Below are positions 21,532-33,006 of a stretch of 64,000 bases of DNA, piece after piece (position 1 is the stretch's first letter; each line of letters opens with the position of its first letter). Source of the stretch: Anisodus tanguticus (Eukaryota; Streptophyta; Magnoliopsida; Solanales; Solanaceae); contig CM067544.1 of NCBI GenBank assembly GCA_034509755.1, forward strand, positions 7,915,501-7,979,500, read 5' to 3'. Below the pieces are notes generated by a model that was given only the letters and a program-made list of their open reading frames with translations, had not been told where the DNA came from and searched no databases. The position numbers and the translations under genes are program-made.

Positions 21532-24500
21532 TTAAGTGAAGCTCTTAGTAAAGATGTCAGCAATTTGATAACGTGAGGGGACATGCAAGACACGTACTTG
21601 TCCACGAGCTACCTTTTTTAGAACAAAGTGAATATCCATCTCGATATGTTTAGTGCATTGATGTTGGACATGATTGCTCGAGAGATATATCGCACTAACA
21701 TTATCGCAGTAGACCAACGTAGCTTTCTGAATAGAAAAATGAAGCTCTAAGAGGAGGTTATGCAACCAACGTGACTCAGACACCACATTGGCTACCTTTC
21801 GATATTCGGCCTCCATGTTGGATGCGACAACGTAGCCTGGCGTTTAGCCGACCAAGAGATCAAGTTATCACCAAAAAACATACAATAACCAGATGTCGAA
21901 CGCATGGTGTCTGGACATCCATCCCAATCAGCATCTGTATAAGACATGAGAGTAGATACTAATGATGGATATAAGTGTAAACCGTAATCAAGAGTGCCAT
22001 GAATGTAACACACAATGTGTTTGAGAGCGTGCATGTGTTCTTCCCTCGGATCATGCATGAATAAACACATATGTTGCATTGCATAAGTAATATCGGGCCT
22101 CGTAAACGTGAGATATTGATGAGCCCCCGCAAGACTACGATAGCGGAAGGGATCCTCGTACGGTGTGCTAGAAGTAGCACTCAGCTTCGGTTTAGTGTCA
22201 ACCGGAGTAGGAGATGACTTACAGGATGACATGTCAGTCCGTTCAACAATTTCTGTTGTATACTTTCTCTGGGATAAAAATAGACCACCTGAATTACGAG
22301 TTACATCTATACCCAAAAAATAACTCAAAGGCCCCAAGTCTTTCATAGCAAATTCGAAGCTGAGATGAGATATGATAGACTTGTGCAGTTTATTAGAGGA
22401 GGCATTCAATATAATATCATCCACATATAACAGAATGTATGCCAGAGAAGTATCGCGACGGTAGATGAACAGAGAATGATCAGACCTATTATGAGAAAAC
22501 CCAATAGTAGACACATAATCTGCAAACCTTTTGTATCAGGCCCGAGGGGCCTGTTTTAGCCCATACAAGGACTTCTTCAGCAAGCACACACGGTTAGGAT
22601 AATCGGGGTCCTTGAAACCCAAGGGATGATGTATGTATACAGTTTTCTTGATATCACCATGTAAGAATGCATTTTTTATGTCCAACTGATGAATGTGCCA
22701 TGCTTTTGAAAGAGCTAGACTAATAACAGTGCGAGTAGTTCCCAATTTGACCACTGGACTAAATGTATCTCCACAATTCACGTCAACTTGTTGAGTTTTA
22801 CCATCACCTACAAGACGGGCCTAATGCCTCTCAAAACAACCATCAGAATTTTCCTTATGAGTAAAAATTCACATAGAACGAATGACATTGACACCAGCAG
22901 GACAGGGCACCAACTCCCACGTCTTATTTTCAATAAGAGCAGTATATTCATCATCCATGGCCATTTTCCAATTCGGGTCACGAAGGGTAGACACGGGGTA
23001 ATGTTGTAGGGGGGATTTAGTGACATTAGAGTTGAGATTAAAATGTCATTTTGGTCTAAATATACCCCGTTGGCTACGAGTAACGGGCCCTTATCCCAGA
23101 ATAGAAGTGGGCGGGTTATGAGTTGGGAGGACCTGGGCCAGGTGTTGGCTGGACGGTATCGGGCCAGCAGGCAGTGGGCTTGCTGTCCGAGGTGGCTGTG
23201 TGGCGGGATTTGGGCCAGCAGGCAGTGGGTCTGTTGGCAGAATTTGAGGACGGAAAGCGTCTGGGCCAGCAGGCAGGCCTGTCGGTGTCTGCTGGTCCGG
23301 ATGCCGAAATGTGGGCTGGGTCAAATGGTGGACCACATACGGTGAGAGCCCATCATTAAAAAAATTATAGGAATTGGACACGGAATTATGCAACTTAGCA
23401 AACGGAAATTGGGTTTCAGCAAAACTGATATGGCGATTAATTATGATTTTATTAGAGGATAAACCATAACATTTATAACCACAATGATTAGACGAATAAC
23501 CTAAAAACACACAAGCGGTAGAGTAGGCTTGAAGTGTGTTTATTGTAGTGTAGGGGAAGAGAGGATAGCATAAACACTCAAATACCCTAAGATGAGAATA
23601 CAAAGTATCTTTGTGATAAAGAATTGTAAGTGGAGATTGGTATGCTAATAATTTGCTAATGAGTATGTTAAGAAGGTAAGTAGTCATTTGTAATGCATGA
23701 TGCCAAAATGAAAGTGGTAATGGAGCATGGGCTAGTAATGTCGAACAATATTATTAATGGTGCAGAATTTTCTCTCGGCTTTTCCATTTTGTGTGGACGT
23801 ATGTGGACAAAAAAATGAAAAGAGATACCATTACCCTTACAAAATTCTCTAAATGACCCATTATCAAATTCTCTTCCATTATCACATTGAATGTTCTTAA
23901 TTTCTCATTCAAATTGAATACAGATGAATACTCTAAATGATAGGAATGTGGAATAAACTTAAGACTTTTTAAATAACGAAAATGTCCACAAAAAATTAGA
24001 ATAATCAATCAAAAATAATACATAATAACGGTGGCCCAAAGAGCTCAAAACGGAAGATGTCCGCAAATCACTATGAATAATATTAAACGGCGACAAAGTA
24101 CTAGAATTTGATGCAACAAACGACAATTTAACATGTTTTCCAAGCGGACAAGACATACAAACATTAGTACTACGAGCACTAGTACACTCAATAAAGTTAT
24201 TATTTTAAGGGAGGAAAGAACAGACGTTCCCGGATGACCCAAACGCGTATGCCATAAGGAAAGTGCTAAAGCGGCAAACGTTGACGGTGTGGCATGTTTA
24301 GTGGTGGTAGTGGTGGTGATGGGATAGAACTCGCTCCGACTATCATATCCCATTAGAGGTATCCCCGTCCAAAAATCCTTCACAGAAAATCCAAAAGGGT
24401 CAAAGTCAATAGAAACCGAGTTATCAGTTGTAAATTTTCGAACAGAAGTGAAGAGCATGAATGACATTTTTCAAGGCTAAAGGTGGGTTCAGGGGAGATA

Positions 24501-25748
24501 AATTTGTGTGACCATACCCACGAATTGTAATTGAATTACCATTACCAATAATTATGCCACAATTTTTGCTTAAATTGAAATAAGATGAGAGATTACCTGG
24601 CGCGGATGTCATATGAGAAGTAGCAACGGTGACAATGTACCGATTTGCATCTGGAGGTTTTAACCCAAGTATTTGCATTGCCACCTCGATATCCGTGTGG
24701 GTCGGGGCTACTGTTGAGCCCGCAGCAACGTAAGGCTTGCTGTGGCAGAGGCCCAAGTAGGACAGGTTGCTGCCATGCTAGGTTCAGCCGAGACTGCTGT
24801 TGTTGGTGACCATTGGGCCTAGCCAAATATTGAGGTGGAATGGAGCAAGGAGAGATGGGCCACTGCCCACTGGCCCAGCCCCACGACTATTGCTCACTGG
24901 CCCAAGGCTACTGCTAGTGGTGCTGCGGCCCAGGCCCCTACTGGCCACCACCTCGTCCCCCACTTCCGTTGCGGTTCTTGCCATTATTTTTTTCTAATTT
25001 TGTCTCTTTTTGCTACCACCATTGTTGCGGTTTTGGCTCAAATTTTTAGAGAATGAGATAGGGTCATCGGTGTCGCATGACGTGGCCACCATCATGGCGG
25101 AATGTGTTCCGATTACGGTCTTTTAGCCAACCCTGCTTCTTCGAGGATGAGCATGAAATGTGCTTGATAAAATGGCGGGAAATGATTGCTTTGGCGAAGG
25201 AGAGTGCCAACGCCATTGTACGCCTCAGAGAGGCCCGCAACCATTTGAAGAACAAGACGATCATTCGTGACCGGCACACCAACGTTTTTGAGTTGATCCG
25301 ACAACTCCTTGAGCCTTTGGCAATAGGCAGAGGCATTCGAAAAATCCTCCATATTAATGTGAGAGAATTCCTGCTCAAGGGTTACGACACGAGAATTTTT
25401 GTTGTCTTGGAATATGTCACGCAACTTATTCTAAGCTTCCATTGTCGTGGCGTCGGGTTCGATAATTGTCTATAAGAGGTCCGTAGAGATGGTGGAATAA
25501 ATCCATTGGAGGACCGTAGCATCAAGAGTTGCCCACAACTCTATTTTATCATCGGTGGAAGGCACCTTCTCCTTGTCTTTTTCCGATTTGACGATGTGAT
25601 AGAGGACTCTATGAGACCTTGCGTGAATTTTAAAAAGTTCTACCCACGTTGCGTACTGGACGTTCTCTATTTCAAGAACAATAGGGATGTTGTTCTTGAT
25701 GTTGGAGACTCCAAGAGCAGGATGAAATGTGTTCTTTGTGTTAGACAT
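21532..25748 (-). pseudogene. Decayed Copia gag-pol polyprotein
   Basis: Gag starts at 25748 (NTFHPALGVSNIKNNIPIVL; ATWVELFKIHARSHRVLYHI). The protease region at about 24640-24600 reads YIVTVATSHMTSAPGNLS, where the expected catalytic DTGA is VTVA, so the active-site Asp is lost. The pre-integrase motif LWHTRLGHPG is at about 24250 and integrase remnants run to about 23350. RT is at 22781-21792 with KKSLYGLKQAPRA and an intact LLYVDDII box, and RNase H follows (VYCDNVSAIYLSSN; IEMDIHFV). The frame shifts several times, so no full polyprotein could be made. The family is close to the element at 50907-56019. Confidence 0.85.
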
Positions 25749-25904
25749 AATTGAGGAACGAGAGGGGAACTAGGTTTCGGAAAAAAATTGAAGGGAAGGG
25801 GACTACCGAAGTGGGGACGACCGAAGTGGGGGTCGGCTGAAGGAGAGTAGGGCGGCATAAGTTTTTGTGGAGAATGAAAAGTTTGCCCTAGACTGTTGAT
25901 AACA

Positions 25905-26092
25905 TGAAAGAGAATAATCTCTTGATTATTTTTATTAATGTAATATATTTATATACATGGTATATAATAGTAAACCTAGTCTATAATTACGGAAATTAAA
26001 TATACATTTTTTAATACAAATTATCACTACATAATTATAGATGTACAATATCTCTAATAATATCAAAGGAATATACGGTGTATATTCTTTCA
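25905..26092 (-). repeat. Copia 5' LTR
   Basis: Runs from TGAAAGAGAATAATCTCTTG to ATATTCTTTCA. It is the partner of the LTR at 21282-21466 and lies directly next to TSD GGGAG. Confidence 0.85.
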
Positions 26093-26239
26093 GGGAGATT
26101 TCATAATGAAGAAAATAAATGACACAACTTCATAGCATAACCTTAATAGACTATATCTCCTTCTATATAGAGGCATCCTCACAAAGTGCCCATGCTCCTT
26201 TCTTTAACTAGAGTCCGAGACAATATTTGTTACATATTC

Positions 26240-27493
26240 CCTAGAAAGGGTAAACGTGGATCTCTCCGCTTTTATAGATGAAACCAGTCAATAAATTTCT
26301 GGCGAACACCACATGCTTTTTCTATTTCAAGTTTCCACGCATAACTAGCAAATGAGTAAATGATAAGAAACAGAAAATTGAACTTTGTTTTGGTACCCCT
26401 CCCCTAGCTCTCCCTTTTTGCTCCCTTAGTGATTCAAAATTATCTCGTGATTCAAACTCGCATTCTTCTGATTGGAAGTGGAGATTGCTTATCATTTGAG
26501 CAACCCTTATCAGAAAAATTAAACTCAAATCTCCGAGCACAAATTATTCGGCAGATCTTTCTTTTAACTTTTTATGTTATCTCATGAATTTAAACATCAA
26601 ATTACTTATTAGATCAATTACACTTCTAAAAGATTGTGGAGTCAAATTGAAGTCTTAAAAACTCTTTATCAGTTTCGTTTTCAAGATTAAATCAGAGAAA
26701 ACATTTGTGGTCCTTAGTTTCCATTCAGTTATTATCTAGTTATCTAGAGTAACATGAATGAAAGACATCAGCAGAAAAAGCACGGGGAAGTTGGACTCAA
26801 AAAGGAAAAGAACAAAAAGAAAAAGAAAAAAGCATTTAGGGTTAGACAGCAAACGCAAGCAAACAAATTAGAAAAAAAAAATCCTTTTAAAGATTGGTGG
26901 AAGTTTGGTCTAGGCTTTGTCACACAACTTTGGCGTGCTAATTTTGACAAATATGGAAATTGATGAAATACGCCACTAATTGAGGGAGCTGCCAATTCCT
27001 TTTCTTTTATATATATCTTCCATAATCCTCAGTCAATCAAGCCACTCTCTTTATATTTTTTGTCAAACGTATCTTTCGTTTGGAACTGGAAAATCATAGG
27101 TTGAATGATGACCCAGAAAGTATTGTCCACACTTGTCGACAACTTGTTAAAATATGTGACTTTGCTTTTTGAATTATTGATTGCCAAACTATTACTACTA
27201 GTACTTACAAGTTACAAAGTGGATTAAGACATTTTTACAGAAAAAATGAAAACTACCATATGTAATAATAATAATAATAAGAAAGGATGGTAAAAACTAA
27301 AAAGGCTCCACAGTGAATTGCTTGAGATAAAAACTTGTCCCATTGTTTTCTGTATGGGATTATAAAACCTTGTTCCATGCTATTACAGTAACTATCAAAT
27401 AGTACTACATTGGTAATAGTTGCATAAAAAATTCACAAGACTTATATGTAACCACGTTTAATCCTACAGTAAAAAAACTGAGATGTGTGTTCT
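26240..27493. other. Intergenic, 3' side of the GT34 gene
   Basis: Contains a SINE-like remnant (26390-26515) and a short (ATA)n run near 27265-27280. A lysine-rich ORF at 26754-26963 lies in an A-rich tract and is not credible. The right part is presumably 3' UTR of the GT34 gene, which is transcribed leftward. Confidence 0.5.
26390..26515 (-). mobile_element. Possible tRNA-derived SINE remnant
   Basis: On the minus strand TTGCTCAAATGATAAGC resembles a pol III A box and GAGTTTGAATC a B box, about 35-40 bp apart, followed by GGGAGCAAAAAGGGAG. The layout fits a decayed Solanaceae SINE, but no TSD or tail was identified. Confidence 0.4.
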
Positions 27494-28825
27494 TCACACG
27501 AATTCTTCTACTTCTTCTGCTGGAAAATCGAAATTTACCGTAGAGACAGGTGAATTGCTTTTAATATCATCGTGCATGAATCCGAAATTACGTAACACCT
27601 GATTATCCGCAAAGTTCAACGCTTTCTCCATTCCCACCCAACATGAATCACCCACATACTCTGGGGCGTGGTCCCCACTACACGGTTGACACCCTGTGAA
27701 GTGCGTGATAAACGGCCGCCTCCAACCACCTCTGCCATCACCGCCCTCCGCCACCAACGGCTCCCACGCTGCCGCGTAACTCTCGCTCACCGCCTCCGCG
27801 TGTCTCCGCCTTAACTTCGGTACATCTCTCTCTATCTTCGTGTAGTTCTCCGTTATTTTGTCGAATCTGTTTACTATTCCTAGCCAGTATCCGTGTAACG
27901 AGTAATCAGTAATAGCATGAATTTTACTCCTCCATTTATGTTCTCCTTTCAGTATTAGATAACTCAGTGCTGATTGATCATCGGACTCCGGGAACGTCTT
28001 ATCCTTGAAAGTCGTCCTTAAAATTTTGCCCCAGTGTTTGTATTCTGGGCTTTTCGGGCCCATATTAGCCCAAACATCTAAGAAGTCCATGGACCATTGA
28101 CAGTTTCGTATAAGAAAAATCCCTGCATTTATGGCGACCCAGCTTTTCTTCTTAAAAATCAAATCAGGCCAGCCATGTACGATGAAGTTGTAGTCATTGT
28201 ACTTATGCAGTGGAATCTTAAAATCCATGTCAGTGAAGATAGCATCCGAATCTATCCATAGTACCCACTCGGATTCAGGATGGGCCAGCATGGCGGCACG
28301 AACAAGTGGTATCTTGGCCCAATAAGAACGCATTTTAGGGTGAAAAAACGTGTTACCGTAAAAAATATCGTAACCATGTATTCTACAGTAATCAACTTTG
28401 TTTTTAAAAAACCTTAAGAGCAAATGATCACCTTTAGGGTTTTTGCAAGGAGTTGGCTGTGATCCTGTGAGGAGGAGTACACTGTTAGCTCTTCCTGCAG
28501 CAAATGAAGGATGAAGCTTCAGCCATTCGATTCTCTTCTCGTCCCAATTTTTTATTGGTTTGTTAATGGTGTAACTGAGTTCCGGGTCATCGTAGAATGT
28601 CTTCTCGGGTGGGTCGGATCTCCGGTCAACTGCTTCCCGGCCCGGTGGGCAATAATCCGGTGAACTAATATTCTGGTTGAATAACAAACCTGATATGTTA
28701 GGCAAAGGATCAGTGAATGTCCAAATAGCACACACAAGTAAAACAGCAACTATAGCTGCAAGGAAGACAGATTTGTCTCTCGGAGAAGACGATGACTGTT
28801 TGGCCCGGAACACGTTATGGGCCAT
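27494..28825 (-). CDS. GT34 glycosyltransferase (galactomannan galactosyltransferase / GT6-GT7-like)
   Basis: Single-exon gene for 443 residues, taking the ATG at 28825 (MAHNVFRAKQ). An in-frame ATG at 28903 would add 26 residues ahead of the usual short cytosolic tail. Residues 20-36 are a membrane anchor, the type II topology of Golgi transferases. The catalytic domain spans about 110-400, with the metal- and sugar-nucleotide-binding motif WIDSDAIFTD (D192, D194), AINAGIFLIRNCQWSMDFLD (231-250), SDDQSALSYL (281-290) and HFTGCQPCSG (375-384). These are GT34 hallmarks. The family transfers xylose to xyloglucan or galactose to (galacto)mannan. The stretch VWANMGPKSPEYKHWG favours the galactomannan branch (fenugreek GMGT, Arabidopsis GT6/GT7) over XXT1/2, as inference. 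All motifs are intact with no frameshift. It stands alone between retroelements. Confidence 0.93.
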   Translation of the reverse strand: MAHNVFRAKQSSSSPRDKSVFLAAIVAVLLVCAIWTFTDPLPNISGLLFNQNISSPDYCPPGREAVDRRSDPPEKTFYDDPELSYTINKPIKNWDEKRIEWLKLHPSFAAGRANSVLLLTGSQPTPCKNPKGDHLLLRFFKNKVDYCRIHGYDIFYGNTFFHPKMRSYWAKIPLVRAAMLAHPESEWVLWIDSDAIFTDMDFKIPLHKYNDYNFIVHGWPDLIFKKKSWVAINAGIFLIRNCQWSMDFLDVWANMGPKSPEYKHWGKILRTTFKDKTFPESDDQSALSYLILKGEHKWRSKIHAITDYSLHGYWLGIVNRFDKITENYTKIERDVPKLRRRHAEAVSESYAAAWEPLVAEGGDGRGGWRRPFITHFTGCQPCSGDHAPEYVGDSCWVGMEKALNFADNQVLRNFGFMHDDIKSNSPVSTVNFDFPAEEVEEFV

Positions 28826-28907
28826 GACCCGTGTAAACGAAAAGGAAATGTACTGAAAATATGGTATGTGAGTAAGATTGAGAGTGAGAAGATTGAGAGT
28901 CACAAGG

Positions 28908-28915
28908 AATATATT
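28908..28915 (-). promoter_or_regulatory. Possible TATA box of the GT34 gene
   Basis: AATATATT lies about 83 bp upstream of the chosen ATG on the minus strand, which gives a short 5' UTR. A second candidate (GTATATAG) is near 28971-28978. Confidence 0.35.
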
Positions 28916-30187
28916 GTATGCTTTAAATGCATAGTAGTGAATTTAAATGGATGAGTAGGAGAAGAAATAATACTATATACTGTAGTATTATTATGAGTCA
29001 GCTGGATGAATCTGATTGGTCTTTAATTTTGGGGGTTGGGTAAAGAAATTACTGAAAATAAAAAATATAGTGGAATCAATGAGAAGGAATAATATTTGGT
29101 AATAATATAAATAAGGCTAGCTACTTGCATTTTTTAAGTAACCTTATAAGATCTGTAATTAATTCGGTCATTTGATTTCCTTATAAAAAATTAATATTGA
29201 CAAAATGGGCATGGACTGGTTGAGTAAGAAGACTTTAATGCGAAGAGGATAGGTGGAGTTTTTAATCTATCTATATAGGGTTGAGATTTAGGGACGGTTG
29301 AGGGTGTTTCCATGTGCAACATGCAGTTTCATGAATTTTTATTGGGACGAGGAATTAGGAACAGAGTTTCTAAATTCTTCCATTTCTTGACTTTGGAGTT
29401 TGGACTGACCAAATTGAGTATGGAGACTTGATTCTCACGCCAACTTTTTTTGGCCAAGAAAAAGAGTAGTAATTCCTCGATATTAATTTATGTGTTATTA
29501 TTCGATCGAACATGAAATTTAAAAAATAAGAAAATTTTAAAAATATAAAAAGATTTGATTATGTTTATCAAATTAATCATATTTTATCTACTTTTATTGA
29601 TTTTTCTTATCTTTAAATTAAGTGAGACCCAATAATAATAAAAAAGAGATGATATCATTAAATAGTTGTCAAACAAAAAATGACAGTCATTTTGAGACGG
29701 ATTAAAAAGAAAATTTTGTCAACTAAATTGAGGAGGAGTATGATTTTTCTTGGGTTTTCCGAGTATGGTGTTGCATAAAAGATTATACGAGTAACTCAAT
29801 CACACCGGAAAGGAAAATTACTTGAACACTTTTACATATTTTCATACATACATTTAAAATGATAATTGAAATTGTGGTTTAAAATATTAATCACTTCTTT
29901 TTCTGGTACTTTTATGAATACCACGATCATTGTTGAGTTGTCCACATTAATAGGATGTGAATTATTGTCCTTTTATACGATTTTAGATAGTATTTACTTC
30001 ATTTCTTACTATGGTATTATATTCATACTTATCTCAATTATTAATTTACCTAATATTTTGAAACATCCGTACAAAATTCACATGTTTTTTCTTTTTCTGT
30101 TTCGTCAATAAATTCTTAAGTTATATTATGACTCTATCTTAATCAAGTTAAGAATATCAAAAGATATAATCATTGTGCAAATTAAGT
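28916..30187. other. Upstream region of the GT34 gene, no other gene seen
   Basis: AT-rich sequence up to the Gypsy element border. A short ORF at 29866-30111 looks random (AT-rich, no motif). Confidence 0.5.
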
Positions 30188-32658
30188 TGTTTTTTGGTGA
30201 AATTAATTCTAACAAAAAACACAATTAGAGATTTGTATTTTAGAGTTTAAAGACAAGTAAGTTGTATCCAATCCAGAGAACTCCTCAATATGTCCGGTAT
30301 CACGAGCTAGGTTATGGGTATAACGAATACAAAAATGATTTAGATTTAGAATGAACAACGGGAAATAATGAATAAGTGTTGTTCTTCGTATATTACTTTG
30401 AGAGAGAGAATATTGGTTACAAGTGTAAGCTTAGAGAATACAATGTGTTCTGCCTTATCTTCTAAGTTTCGTATATATAAGACCAAATTAGACTATTATG
30501 CTGTCACACCCCAACCTAGGTAAGGCATGGCTGGCACCCTGTATTTTGCTAGGTCCGAGCGTACCAAACTGAACTCACAATACGAGCCTTAAAGGCATAC
30601 TAGGTCATTGAGGCCATACTGTAAAAGTAATCTCAACTTAGACCGACAAGGTCATTTACTGAAATATCCATAAATAAAAATCAACTCGACTAGAAGTCTA
30701 GAACGGACTGTCCCATACATATATACCTGACTGGGCGATCGACGAGGCATACCCTAGTCTCTACAAGTAGCAAAATCCAAGACGGACTATATATACAAGG
30801 GCCAACTAGGCCACCCTACTGACGTTACTAATGTACAAGTTCGTCTACAAGCCTTTAATGAGTTACAACTGTATCATGACCGGGATAGGGCCCCGGCCTA
30901 CCCATGATTTGTAAATACACCAAAAATAGACCTGGAAACTCTGAATGATCTAGAGCTTACCACAAAAGTTGATACTCGACGAATTCTACTGGTGCGATCC
31001 TCCTTACAACTTGTCCGAACCTACGGGCATGAACACAATGTCCCTAGGAAAATGAACGTCAGTATGAGATAATGTATCGAGTATGTATGGCGACTGAAAC
31101 TGAACTGTGGTAAAATGTAAAGTAGTCTGGATATAAGCTAAAGAGTTATTAAAGGAAAACTGGCTATGTTTACCTACCTCTGTCGTCTACTAACTATACA
31201 ACCTAATATTCATTACTTAGCCGTATAAGGCACCTAGACATGAATAAAAAGGCCCGAAGGCAAGCACACGTCCGTAGAGCCCTTAAGGCAATCTGTCATA
31301 GCTCAAAGACAACCATCATTGCCTCGAAGGCAACTATAATCCTATATAGTCTATGGTCATACTTTCTATCGTTGTGACTACTAAGCTAAACCTAACTAAC
31401 TGCAACTTATTCTCGACAAGAGAGCCCCACAAAATAGGGTCATGGTAACGTATGTGATTTCTTTAACTAGCACATCTTTATGTGATGGAATCGAAACTAG
31501 CTTGTTAAAGAAGTCATGTCTAACAAATAAGAGGTAGTCTTCACATACCTTAGTTTATCTTGTATCAACAAAGTGACATAACCGACCAGCAAAGCACTTC
31601 AATCTATACCAAAACAAGTGCACAAACATCACTATCATAACTAGTAACAATTATGATTGTCGACAAGTTCGATTTAGAGTTAAACTTAACTTTTTCACAC
31701 ATTTCCTTCTAGTTCATGATACCATCAGCGTGTCTAATTCATGGAAAATAATAACAACAAAATCTTTAAACTATTCATCACAATTTCTAGCCACAACCTA
31801 TCATATGCATGGCTCAAACAACCCCACCAAAGTAATAAGACTTAAAAATAACCTCCAAGTATCTAACTTGTAGCTTTTCACTCTAATGTCTCAACCAACA
31901 CAAAGATTAACTTAAGTACAAGAAATGAGGGGTTAATATTACCATAAATAACCAGAGAAACCTTCAACAACAACTTCTTTAAGCTTACAACACCCCTCTA
32001 CAATAAAGCAACACCATAAGACTATTTTTCTTCACTTGCACCATCTTTTAGAGTTAGATCTTACTCAACTTACTTAAGATATGTTCTTTAACCTTGAAGA
32101 ACATCTAGGAAACTCTAAGGATGGTTTGATGACTTGATTTGGTCGAATTAAGTAAAAAATAAGGATGCCCCCTTTTTAAATAGGTGTCGCACCGCCCTAC
32201 CGCTTGTTAATAAGAACCCATGTGCGGTCGCATATGGACATATGCGCGCCCATATGCGGCCGCATCTCCTTCCAAATTTCATTCAATATTTTAGCTCCCC
32301 TTCCGTGCCCCCATCCGCGGGGCATACCTTATCCGCTACGCGAAATGCTTAACGTAAAAGAGTAGAGTTGCTACGATTGCTATCCTAATCTTAAAGAAAA
32401 TAGTCCTTCCTTCAAACTTTAATTATCCATCTCATCAATAATATAACGTACAAACTTGGGAAGTGTAACATATACCCCCGTAAAGTTATAAAAATGTGAG
32501 TGTGTTGATGTCATCGCACTCACACGCGCTGCGCCACTCTGATATAGGAAAGCTAAAGTAATGGGAGTTGTTGGGAGTGGGAGATATCTATATAGAGACT
32601 CAGGGGCCCATTGGAGTTTCGGATAAATCAAATGTCACGGAGGCGTTCTCCCAGTACA
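30188..32658 (-). repeat. 3' LTR of the Tat element, interrupted by a solo LTR
   Basis: Parts 30188-30501 and 32471-32658 (about 500 bp together) align with 40414-40947. The uninterrupted copy reads TTATGCCCCCTAAAGTT where this one is split by the insert. Confidence 0.85.
30502..32470 (-). mobile_element. Solo LTR (1969 bp), Del/Tekay-like Gypsy
   Basis: The + strand begins TGTCACACCCCAACCTAGG and ends GGGAAGTGTAACA. Flanking 5-mers are TATGC (30497-30501) and TATAC (32471-32475), 4 of 5 identical. The empty site in the partner LTR (40770 region) confirms the insertion. On the minus strand the end GGTTGGGGTGTGACA is typical of Del/Tekay LTRs, giving the orientation. Confidence 0.8.
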
Positions 32659-32905
32659 GATAGTCTCCCACCTTTCGGACCCTTCATTTCATGATTCCAG
32701 TAAGTGGAAAAGTATGTGCGCTTTTTTGAAACTTTTCACGGGAACTAAAACGTCACATTTTTCCTGCTATGAGACGTTTCATTAGGTGATCATTAAATGC
32801 GTTCTGTCACTCATTTGATGGCGCTTTTTCAGTGACACCCCGATTGTCGCTTCCTGACGAGGCACACCACTTCATTTTTCAAAGGCAATGATTACCCCAT
32901 CTGGC

Positions 32906-32914
32906 TATATAAAT
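32906..32914 (+). promoter_or_regulatory. TATA box for the antisense ORF of the Tat element
   Basis: TATATAAAT lies about 100 bp upstream of the ATG at 33007 on the strand opposite to gag-pol, just inside the 3' LTR. It suggests the extra ORF had its own promoter. Confidence 0.5.
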
Positions 32915-33006
32915 CGATGACTCTGATCATTTTTCCTCACGCTCACTCATATCTTCCCTTTTCATGTAATTACAACTTCTTGCTATTTCAAACCCTCATT
33001 CATATT

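Larger units (their letters stand above)
21282..26092 (-). mobile_element. Ty1/Copia retrotransposon, 4811 bp, TSD GGGAG
   Basis: The LTRs are 21282-21466 (3') and 25905-26092 (5'). Perfect 5-bp TSD GGGAG lies at 21277-21281 and 26093-26097. Next to the 5' LTR the minus strand reads TGTTATCAACAG, a decayed form of the initiator-Met primer site TGGTATCAGAAG seen intact in the related element at 50907. A G-rich tract (GCGGGGATG) abuts the 3' LTR. Domain order on the minus strand is gag, protease, integrase, RT, RNase H, which is Copia order. Confidence 0.9.
13240..26234 (-). mobile_element. Non-autonomous LTR retrotransposon (~3.7 kb) carrying three later insertions
   Basis: Two related LTRs (13240-13552, and 21152-26234 after removing its insert) begin TGTAG(T/C)GAATGCATA on the + strand. 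The 5-bp TSD TATTC lies at 13235-13239 and 26235-26239. On the minus strand the 5' LTR ends ...CGCTACA and is followed by the likely primer-binding site TTGGTGCTCTCGTTG. A purine-rich tract (GAGGGCGGGAG) lies next to the 3' LTR at about 13553-13565. Subtracting the solo LTR 16521-19865, the solo LTR 20018-21132 and the Copia element 21282-26092 leaves about 3.7 kb. There is no recognisable protease, reverse transcriptase or RNase H, so it must be mobilised in trans. Confidence 0.8.
21152..26234 (-). repeat. 5' LTR of the non-autonomous element, split by a Copia insertion
   Basis: The two parts 21152-21281 and 26098-26234 together align with the LTR at 13240-13552. The break is flanked by the GGGAG TSD of the Copia element. 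On the minus strand the outer part carries a CTATATAGAAGG TATA-like motif at about 26160. Confidence 0.8.

Noticed and set aside
26754..26963. Lysine-rich 69-residue ORF
   Set aside because: Low-complexity A-rich tract, no homologous motif, no promoter evidence.
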